From Arthrobotrys musiformis (Eukaryota; Ascomycota; Orbiliomycetes; Orbiliales; Orbiliaceae): a stretch of DNA of 64,000 nucleotides. The stretch lies in the NCBI GenBank assembly GCA_036971715.1, contig JAVHJL010000007.1, positions 1,054,001-1,118,000 on the forward strand. The letters are read 5' to 3'. Positions 55,479 through 64,000 of the stretch are shown piece by piece. Position numbers and translations under genes: made by a program. Every line of letters begins with the position of its first letter. Position 1 is the stretch's first letter. A model generated the notes under the pieces. That model was given only the letters and a program-made list of their open reading frames with translations, made no database searches and was not told where the DNA came from.

Positions 55479-58180
55479 ATGCAAAGACCAAGATACGAAT
55501 CCTATCCTCGAACACGAGATAGATTCACAGATCATGATCCATACTACTTCAGAAGCCGTCGCACGACTCCCAACCTCCGATCCCGGGCCCTCGAAGATGC
55601 GAGAGGTGAAGAACCCCCAACTGTTCAACTTGACGAACAAGTCCAGAGCCCGAAGGATGACATCAGTCATAGCCAACCTGGCGGCCAATCCGAATCTGAT
55701 TACGATGGTGATGATGATTATGATTATGATGACGACGAAGATGATGGCGATGATGATTATGATGATTATGAGAAGAGCAAGCATAAACTTCCTACAAACC
55801 CCCCTGCTCGAGCAGACTCAGACACCGATGTCGGGATATCAAGTACCTCATCACCATCACAACCAAAGCTTCAAGGGAACCTTCGCCAAAACGATAAGAT
55901 AGGGAGCTCAGAAGAATCATTCGACGAAAACCAATTACAGGACCTCACAATCGATGGGAGAAAACTACTCGAGGCGCCGGTCAAGCCTTCTTAGAAAGAG
56001 GGCGACTTCGATCCTTCCGTTCCCATTCAAGCTAGGTCATCCATACCATCGGACCTCGCCCCCAAGGCTCCTTTGAAGCCTACATTGCCAAAAGATACTC
56101 GAGGACCAATTACCCAGGCGCCAGCTGTACCCCCTATCCGTCCTTTGACCCCACAAGCGCACCGACGACCAGCCCCTGTACCCCCCCTCTCAGAAACCCG
56201 CCAATTCAAACCTCCCCGCAAAACACCCTCCCAAGAATCCCTCCTCTCCTGCGAACGAGAATTCCTCGCCGCCGCAGCCCAAACCCCCCCGAAACGCAAA
56301 CACCAAAAGGACACCCCCAAAAAACCAGCACCATGGGGCCAAGGCATCCCCCGTCACATCCCCCCGTCACACCCCCCAGACAAAGGTATCAAAACCAAAC
56401 CCAACCAAGAGCCCCAACCTTACACCTTCACCCTCCCCATCTGCGAAGCCTGGGTCCAATCCCTCACAGACGGCAACATCCGCTTCCCAGAAGGCAGCAT
56501 AACCCACCCACCCCCCTCCAAAGAGTCATACCTCCTCCGCCTCTTCGACCTCCTCATCAAAATCTCCATCCCCGCCGACAACCACTACGTCTTCCACTGC
56601 CACGATATCCTAGAATCCGCCACAATCTGGCTCCAAGAATTCCAAAAACTACAAAACCGCTATAACCCGCAGCTACAATCCATGAACGCCCAAAACCCCG
56701 GAACTTTCACCGGCTCACGACCGATATTTTACGGCGTCGAGGATCCGAATCCGACGAAAGGGGAGCGGGATTTCATCGCCCCGCATATGAGGGGCGTATG
56801 GACCGATGAAAGGGTAGAATACAACCGCGCCGCCTTTTTGACCAAGATATTCGAGGAATGTCCTTCCACCGAGGGGAAACTGAATATGGCAGTGACGATA
56901 TGTCTCATGGCACTCTACTCCAAAGACCAAGTCGCCGTCATCACAAGTCTGGGCGAATTAGTGAAGAAAACAAAAGAATCCCTCTTCATCCCCGAATCAT
57001 GGGCTGGGAGATCGCTATGCGATAGCGGGTATAGTCGATTAGTAAGAATCACAGACGACTACTTCAAATTCGTCTACATGAGGAGTAAGTACCCCCCATA
57101 CCCCATCATACAAGATAAGTACTAACATCCCTAGTCCGCCGCCTCCACCAAATCTCCCCAATGTACGAATACACATCCTTCGAAAACCGTCACGAAATCC
57201 TCAGACCCCTTTCTAGAGCCGTAAGCCCCCCCCCTCCAATCCCAAAACCCTGTAAACCCCATCTAACACCCCTCAAGATCCTAAAAAGAGACAGCAAAGA
57301 AGACACCATCACCCGCAAAACCCCCATCCACTTCAAAAAAATGCGATCAGAACAATACCTCACCCTCTTAAAAAAATGCATAATAGAAGGCGACATCAAC
57401 GAATCCCGCAGAGAACTAATCCGCCAAACCACAAAATCAACCTCCACCCCACCCCCTCCCCCTCCTCCCCGCAAAAAACAAGAAATCCCCCAACTATCCT
57501 GCTGCATGATATTCCCAAGAGGACGAGTAGACATCACAAAACAACTCCACGGAGACCACCCACACGAAGACCAACTCCTCTGGTTCCTCCTAACCTGGTA
57601 CAACCCCCCTTCCCACCCCCTCCTCCAAAAAACCCTAACAACCCCCCAAAACGCCCTCTTAACCTCCCCGCAAATCACCACCGCCATCCAAAACTTCAAA
57701 CTCTGGCTGGACCCCTACGACTCCGACGACTCAGACACAGACCCCAAACCCCCCCGCCACAAAAACCCAAACTTCGAATCCATCTTCCGAAAAACCCAAA
57801 TACCTCCGCAGGAACCCCCAAAATCCTCCTCCTACAAAGTCTACTGCCAACCCTTCGAATCCCACCTAACGGAAGGTTGTTTTCCGATCCCAACTTATGG
57901 TTGGGAAATGTACCCCCACCTCTCATTCTTCAAAGCCAGGGACTCGATCCCCCTCCCATCCCCCGACCTCCTCGCCCTCCACCGCGCAATTTCAATCGCA
58001 GCAACCGAAAGCGGCGCATGGGGCGCCGGCGACGAGATTCTAGCCGCCGAAGAAAGAAAATGGCAGCAGTGCTGTAAAACCCTCCGGCCGCACTATTGCC
58101 TCGTCAACAGCATGCATTTCCCCGATCAAAAGCCGTGGGAGGGCGAAGGAAAAGAAGGGGATAAAAAGCAGAAGGACTAA
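55479..58180 (+). CDS. Unknown proline-rich protein interrupted by one in-frame TAG, 2 visible exons (about 882 sense codons)
   Basis: The frame from ATG 55479 runs 171 codons, meets TAG at 55992-55994, then stays open in the same frame to a 50-nt intron (57085-57134, GTAAGT donor, ACTAAC branch, CTAG acceptor) and on to TAA at 58178-58180. There is no in-frame ATG soon after the TAG, so the downstream part is not an independent gene in any obvious way. The first part is charged, with an Asp-rich tract (55700-55770). The middle is Pro-rich (PAVPPIRPLTPQAHRRP). The rest is a folded-looking region with no recognised domain (YVFHCHDILESATIWLQEF, DDYFKFVYM). The TAG may be a nonsense mutation, a sequence error, readthrough, or the end of an intron that removes it (acceptor CTTCTTAG). 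No donor was clearly convincing. Confidence 0.6.
55704..55771 (+). repeat. GAT/GAC/TAT triplet tract encoding an acidic run
   Basis: Imperfect trinucleotide tract in the first exon of the interrupted gene, encoding alternating Asp and Tyr with some Glu and Gly. Confidence 0.85.
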
Positions 58181-58946
58181 AACCTCATTCTAATCCTAAG
58201 AACGAGTTCAACTACCATGCAAATATCACAAATAGAATACTAGAACTAAATTGAACTCAAACTACCATTGAACCTCTCCATCAGAAAACATACTATCCTA
58301 TAATGTATCCTACAAATTTAAATCGAACACAATTAACCCTCTTCATCACAACCAAAATACCTGGCCCCAAAGCAAACCCCAAATCTAACTTATGTAATAT
58401 AACAAAGAGAAACTTTTGTATTCAAGGTAATATGCTGCCGAATATCATATCGCAGTCATGAATCCAAATAACAGTAGTGAATACATAAACATCCAAAAAA
58501 AAAAAAATCCAAAGAACTCCAAAAAGTATATGCAATATATAATATAATCCTCCCAAAATAAACGCCAGACAGAAAGTATATATGCGTAAAACCCTCAAAA
58601 GCATTAAGAAAATATATGTCGGTCAGATCAATCGGGGTACTTCTTCATACCCTACAATCTCACGGCCAAATACCCCAAAGACCTTGCAAGAGAGTATTCG
58701 GCAAAGAGAAGCGAAGAGAAAAAGAAAGGCCGTCCCAATGAAAAGACCTTTATTTCAAAGAAGGAACAAGAGCCAAAAAGGAAATAAAAGTCCCAGGGTA
58801 TCCAATGAAGCAACAGTCAAAAAGGAAACACCAATTCAACAAAACCACGGGAAACATTTATAAAAAGACAAAGACTCCGGAATGCAAATTCTAAGGAACG
58901 GGCGGGGTAACTTAAACATAAGAAAAAGAAAAGAGAGAAAAAAGAC
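58181..58946. other. 3'-to-3' intergenic, no gene seen
   Basis: A-rich sequence between the convergent unknown gene and the GPCR. The Lys-rich ORF at 58582-58863 is explained by A-rich composition and lies in the likely 3' untranslated region. Confidence 0.45.
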
Positions 58947-61357
58947 TTATCTCCTCCTCGCGCTGGGTGGGTACAGCGGCAAACCCTTCATAACGATCCC
59001 ATCAGATGGCTCCGCAAACCGATCCACTAAAGGAGCCGACGAATTGGCCGATGCATTTTGTTCACCTTCAGACGAGGAGCTCCCACCCTTCCCTTCATCT
59101 TCACTGGCGGTTTTGGGATCTTGCTGTTCTTCCTCGATCGCACCAATTGATCCGGGGTTCTCCACCACAGCGGTACTCTGTTTCCTATTATTCCCACTAA
59201 CGGACCCTTGCCTCCCGAGTTCCGAAAAGCTGAAATTCCTCCAAAGATCCCCAGCACTCCGAGACCTCTGCCTCCCCAGAGATCTAAAACTGCTGAAACT
59301 GCTATTCCTCGTCGGACCCTTACCATCTACCCCAAAGGTAGCACCAGGCGCAGCAGGTACAGCCAATGATCCCCTCCCCGCATCTCCTTCCTGCCTCGAA
59401 CTCTGCCTCGAAACGGCAACGCCACTAATATTCGTCCGCTCGAAGGTATCCCACCACGTCATCGAATTCTTCCTCCCGACTTTCGCTTTATTCTTCTTCT
59501 TCTCAGCCCTTTCCCGCCTCGCAGCTTCATTCTCTTGCTTCTCCCTCTCCCTTCTCAAATAAGCATGCCGTTGTCCCTCCGTCATAGCCTCAATGTTCAA
59601 ATCCTCATTACTCGGCTCCTCCCAATGCCGCCCGAGCATCCAAGACACGAACGGCTGCTTGGTCTGCTTCCTAACCAACCGCCATGGTTTCTCGCGGAGT
59701 GAGAAAAGAAGACAATCGATAGCCCCTTGGATCGGAATAGCGATCGCAGAGATGCAAACCAGGGGGAACGAAGGCCGTTCCGCAAACCGCTCGAAATATT
59801 GTAACGAGTGATTCACAAGCGGTATCAACCAGATCAAAACGTACACGCAAGGGTAAATAAACAAAAACCGCAGTTGGCGTTGGATGGCGTACTGCCGTTT
59901 GCGGAGTTCCTCCTCGGATTCGGAGCTAGATGCCGCGGAGGGGTGGCTGTTACCGGCTTCCCCGCGTCTGACTATCCGCGATGTCGAGTCGTGTGTACTA
60001 TCGCTACCGGCACCATGTCGGCCTTCGTCTGCGGAGTCGTCTTCAGCACGGCGGGATGCAGAGGGTTGACCCTTTTCCAGATCGATGATTCGGCTCGTCC
60101 CCTCGATTTCTTCACTGTCGTCGTTTTCTGTTTCGGATAGCCTTCTAACTCGCGTAACGACGGGATCGGTTCCAACATCAACCTCTCTAACTTTCTCTGA
60201 ATTCTTCCCCATCCCGGGGAGTTTAAACGTGGCTCCGAGAACACTTAGCACCGAACCACGTCTGTCGGTAACCGTCTGGCTCGAATCAATTTGAGAGGGC
60301 TGGGTGGCATCGGTATCGAACTCTGATGTCCTAAATCGAGCGCGATAAGCTCGGAATGTCACTTTGACGTAAATGTATATTGCGAGGTAAAGTCCCGTGA
60401 TGGATAGCATGATAATGTATCGAGGGATCCAGGCCAGGGCTAGACGGTACCAGAACGGGCGAACCTAAGTTTTAAAAAGAAAACCAAAATTAAAATATTA
60501 GAAGGATCGTCAAAAAAAAGGTAATCCGGGCTTTTGGGATTTTGCGCATACCGGCAAGTAGCACCACGTAGTTTGCGCTACATATGCGGGAGCCTTGTTC
60601 GTGAAGGCCAAGGCGGCCATAGTGATTGGTAGTAGTATGAGTATAGCATAGACGGTATGGCGATATTGGTAAAGGCCGGATTTGCCTTGGGGTCCTGTCC
60701 GCGGCAGGAAAATGCTGATTGCGGCATGAATTGCAATAAATAGAATGCAGAAATCTAAAAAATCGTAATTAGCCACTTTCGTATAAAAAGAAAGTGTTCT
60801 TTTTGGAAAGAAAATTACCTGCAGTTTCAATACCAAAGGCGAAGAAAAATCCGGACGCTTGACAAAAATTACTAGTAGTAGCAACAGACGAGTTGGCGAG
60901 GGCGACCGCTGGGAAAACGAAACTCCAGAGTGATTTCCAAGTGTCGCAGATAATAAGAATCATGATGAGTCTAAAAGTCCCACAATCCGTCAGCAAAACC
61001 CTCCCTCAAAATCGGATCCCGCAGAAAATAAATCCATGGGTTTTAACGTTTTTTTTTCTTTGGTGGATATAAATAAATGTATATATCGGGGTGGACATAC
61101 TGCCGCCTGAAATTCCTCTTCATCCGCACGAACCAGTGTAACACAATGGCCGATGCAATAAGCGTGATCCCAGAACTGCATAACGCTATTATTCTCACAA
61201 TTTTCAGCTGCTCCTTGGTGAGGGAGGCACCAGTCGGATTGGGCCCGCTAAGTCGTGACATGTCGATTAGGATTGTTGGAGGATAAAAATGCGAGGAGCC
61301 ATTAAAAGATGAAGTTGAAAAAGAAGCCAGCTCTGGATCAACTGGCATGTCGCCCAT
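58947..61357 (-). CDS. Git3/Gpr1-type carbon-sensing GPCR, 709 aa, 4 exons
   Basis: Predicted seven-transmembrane receptor of the glucose/carbon-sensing class (S. pombe Git3, yeast Gpr1, Neurospora GPR-4), which signals through a G-alpha to adenylate cyclase. Exons are 61357-61101, 60970-60819, 60754-60552 and 60464-58947; introns have GTATGT/GTAATT/GTATGC donors, and all phases agree. Seven hydrophobic segments are visible: TM1 (IIALCSSGITLIASAIVL), TM2 (LIMILIICDTWKS), TM3-4 in exons 2-3, TM5 (IMLSITGLYLAIYIYV), then a long third loop of ~150-170 residues rich in Ser, Glu and Arg, TM6 (FIYPCVYVLIWLIPL) and TM7 (ISAIAIPIQGAIDCLLF). The TM6-TM7 part matches the Git3 C-terminal signature. The cytoplasmic tail is ~200 residues with a charged helix and Ser-rich end. 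The start is ATG 61357; an upstream GTG is not used. Confidence 0.85.
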
Positions 61358-61680
61358 CTTAAAGGCTTCATTTGAGAGGGGGACACCACGAGCCCCCACA
61401 CCTCAAGTCTAGAACACCACCCAAAGCCGTGGAATTGATAACTTTCTGTGGTTTCTTTTCTTTTTTTCGGTTTCCCTTCTTGGATCCAAGAAAACCTTCA
61501 GATCAATCACAGTTTCGAGGTTTTCCCTCCTGTCCTTGCACGGTGCTTCAAGCTTTTCTGGGGATAGCTCGAGTAATGCAGGTGGAACCGTAATGTGTGT
61601 GGGTGGGTGATTCTCCCCCTGGCTTTTCGGTTCCTCTTGCACGGTGCACGAAAGTCTACTGTTTTTTCTTTTCCCCCTTC

Positions 61681-61713
61681 GCTTTTTGACTTTTTTTGAC
61701 TTTTTTCGACTTT
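61681..61713 (-). repeat. Three decamers of GTC plus A-run upstream of the GPCR
   Basis: On the plus strand, ten-base units CTTTTTGAC-like follow each other at 61681, 61691 and 61701. Each ends in GAC after a T run. They could be chance T-rich sequence or clustered sites in the 5' region of the GPCR gene. Confidence 0.5.
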
Positions 61714-62761
61714 TTCTTGTCACTCGATGGATACTATGGAGGATAGCAAACGTAATTCTTTGGCAGACTATAACTTCGGAGAGGGGCGGACTTGTGCGAA
61801 TTTTCGTAGTTAGCGGGTGTGTGGATGGGTCCTGTCTGCCTCAAGAATGTGTACACGCACCGAGATCAAGTACATGTGTATACAGCGAAACACCAACAGA
61901 CGAAGGGAATGTCGTATACCAACGACAGCTCTTTTCGGCGGCGTAGAAAAAGGATCGGATCCGTAAACGGGAGATAAGCGATCGGGTCTAGAAACGTGGA
62001 TGTAGTGGCTGCCGGAAATGGCGATGCAGTTGGAGATTTGGTGGTGTCCCTTCGCTTTACTCCCACCCCCCTGCCCTCCTCCAATCTGTTTCGTTCAGCT
62101 GGTCGGTACCTGCGTGTGCAATGTTCCTGATGGCGAAGTCAATGCCCAAAAACTTTGTCGGAAAGTATATAAACGAGAGGCCGAAGTTTGAAATTGATGG
62201 AAATTTCCTAGAGGGGCATGTTCGATTCCCTTTTTGCCCTCTTGTCCTCGATTTGGAATTTCCTCCGATTCAATTTAGCTTTTTTTTTCTCGCTGCAAAA
62301 TTTGAAACTTTGTGAAGTTTAAGCTCAAGATTTTGAGTTAAGTTGGCTGTGGCGTCGAGGAGGCCGAAGGATATGTATGCGATCGATCGATCCGAAAGGG
62401 TTTCGAGGGTCGAACCGCAAGCTGCAATTGGCCCGAGCGCCAGGAAGTCCAAAAAAACCAAAAACCGGATCGTGGGATCGGGGCTGAGTGGCAGCCGAGT
62501 CAATGCAGGAGGCCTCTTTCTTTAATGATAGTAAATTTTATGAAATCGAAATCGAAATCGAATTCAAGGGACAGCTAACGGACTTCCCTGTCCGTCGAGC
62601 TATTAGCTGTCTGTTGTCTGGCGTATGTGCCTGAGTCGAGCCAAGTCGATTTGAGTGGATCGCGATCGAGCAGAATCGATCAATCAGTATTCTACTCCTT
62701 TGATCTTTCTTTCTTTCGTTCGATTCGGCCTTATTGTCCGCAATTAGGCTGTTTATATTAA

Positions 62762-62784
62762 ACAATACAATACAATACAATATA
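62762..62784. repeat. AATAC pentanucleotide microsatellite
   Basis: About four tandem copies of ACAAT/AATAC. Confidence 0.8.
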
Positions 62785-64000
62785 CTGTGCGTGGATCAGG
62801 ACTATCAGTATAGTATGCTATATCGACGCTATATCTGTACAGTCAGTACGGTCGGTCAGTCAAATTACTGCTATAAAACGCAATCGAGGCTGCAGAAAGT
62901 AAGACAGAGCGAGTTCAGGGTCCTTCGAGTACCCGCAAGGTAGACTGAAGTATCTTCCCTCTGCGATACATCGAAGTTGAGGGACAGCGAAATATCAATC
63001 CGAAACAGGTTTGAACGTTCGCCAACGACGTTTGTCCAACGTAACATCAACATCACCAATCGATTGGTATTGATTACTTACCCGCTGTTCGTATATTGAG
63101 TACCAGTGAGTATAGTATAGTACTGAACGGAGTTAATGCAAGAGTATGTAGGTATGGAGTAGTGGTCGCAGTTGATTGAGTATAATTATAAGGACAGGTA
63201 GCGGACTCAGCGAAACCGGCCCGACCAGACAATGCAACGTACTGCGGATAACCGATGGGATGGGATGAGATGTCGGTATCAAACGACCGCCTTGGTATTG
63301 AATTCGAAGGAATCTAAAAATCACGGGGAAAAAAAGAATAAAGACAAAGGCGGAGAGAAATATTCAAAGAGTTCGCAATCGTCTGGACGGCAAATGCCAA
63401 TTAACTGCTTCCAAGCTTTGGCATTTTGCTGTGGGTGGAGCCTTCGAAACGGTAGTTCGTAGCGGAAAGGTGTCGCTCCACCGCGCTGTGTTTTTCATTC
63501 CCACTTCATTCCTTGTATACCACATGCATGTACGATCCTTACAGTTACGAGGTATAAAGCATACAGGCCCGTGGGTGCAGCGGGTGCAATTATAACGGTC
63601 TGGTGCTATATATGGACTAGTCGAGATGGCCTGTGATACCGACGGTGCGATGCTGCCACTTTCTATATTTACATGAATCGTGGCCGGCTTCATATAAATT
63701 ATATATCACCAGCCTCGATGTTAATTATAAAACTCCGACCGAAGTGGTTTGATCTTGCACATGTTTCTTAAAACTACCCCTCACTTGAGAGCAAGAATAA
63801 TACAATGACATCGACAAGCCTTTTGACATCTGAGAACCCCGGCTGTCGATTGCAAAAGCAGCACTCAGAATGGCAACCGAAGCCTGTTCATGACTTATCC
63901 AGTGCACATCCACCACCCATACAATCAAACAGTATGTCAGAGATCCCTTGCTAGCTAGCTACCATGTACGTATACAGCTAGAGGAGCTAGAGGAGCTCAT

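Larger units (their letters stand above)
61358..64000. other. GPCR upstream region, no further gene seen
   Basis: About 2.6 kb, the likely promoter and leader of the GPCR gene plus sequence to the window edge. It contains T-rich decamer repeats, a twice-used CTTGCACGGTGC 12-mer (61535-61546 and 61636-61647) and short tandem repeats near 62540 (GAAATC) and 62762 (AATAC). The ORFs here lack protein features. Confidence 0.4.

Noticed and set aside
55534..55902. 122-codon Met/Ile-rich ORF
   Set aside because: Alternate frame of the Asp-rich triplet tract.
57376..58077. 233-codon Pro-rich ORF inside the interrupted unknown gene
   Set aside because: Alternate frame of a C-rich coding stretch; reads only as Pro/Arg/His low complexity.
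58582..58863. 93-codon Lys-rich ORF
   Set aside because: A-rich intergenic sequence between two convergent genes explains the Lys content; no domain.
1..64000. CRISPR arrays, insertion sequences, phage or prokaryotic operons
   Set aside because: Spliceosomal introns and fungal gene families throughout; no regularly spaced repeats or intact transposase were seen.

Overview
The window is nuclear DNA of a filamentous ascomycete (Pezizomycotina). Genes are monocistronic and carry short introns of about 46-125 nt with GTATGT/GTAAGT-type donors and CTAAC-like branch sites. Fungus-specific families are present: Git3/Gpr1-type GPCR, Bud3-type RhoGEF, FRE-type ferric reductase, GMC oxidoreductase and a Zn2Cys6-like domain. 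No rRNA, tRNA, CRISPR or intact transposon was recognised by eye. Intron boundaries were assigned by reading splice sites and keeping frame. They are predictions.

Layout. 0.2-5.3 kb: a tiny Cys-rich protein, an FAD monooxygenase and a two-exon ferric reductase. 5.3-15.8 kb: a gene-poor, AT-rich block. It holds one small secreted 10-cysteine protein in two exons and a broken SF1 helicase relic with internal direct and inverted repeats. 15.8-21.2 kb: four unassigned small genes. 22-29.4 kb: a GMC oxidoreductase, a catalase with eight predicted exons (one of only 8 nt), and a membrane-anchored ubiquitin-like/ADP-ribosyltransferase-like fusion. 30.8-36.8 kb: a K/E-rich protein, a mitochondrial S-adenosylmethionine carrier convergent with a DCC1-type cohesion protein, and the first of two vWA paralogs. 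37.9-43.3 kb: a large protein with a Zn2Cys6-like N-terminus, then the second vWA paralog. 44.4-61.4 kb: a seven-exon Bud3-like RhoGEF, valyl-tRNA synthetase (eight exons), a two-exon unknown gene interrupted in frame by one TAG, and a glucose-sensor-type GPCR. The last 2.6 kb shows no gene.

No metabolic cluster is evident; this is a mix of housekeeping genes and lineage-specific genes. The most unusual points are the catalase microexon, the N-terminal leader of the valyl-tRNA synthetase that can only be reached from a non-AUG codon, the Ubl-ART fusion, the in-frame TAG, the paired vWA genes of which one lacks a metal-site Asp, and the rearranged helicase relic.
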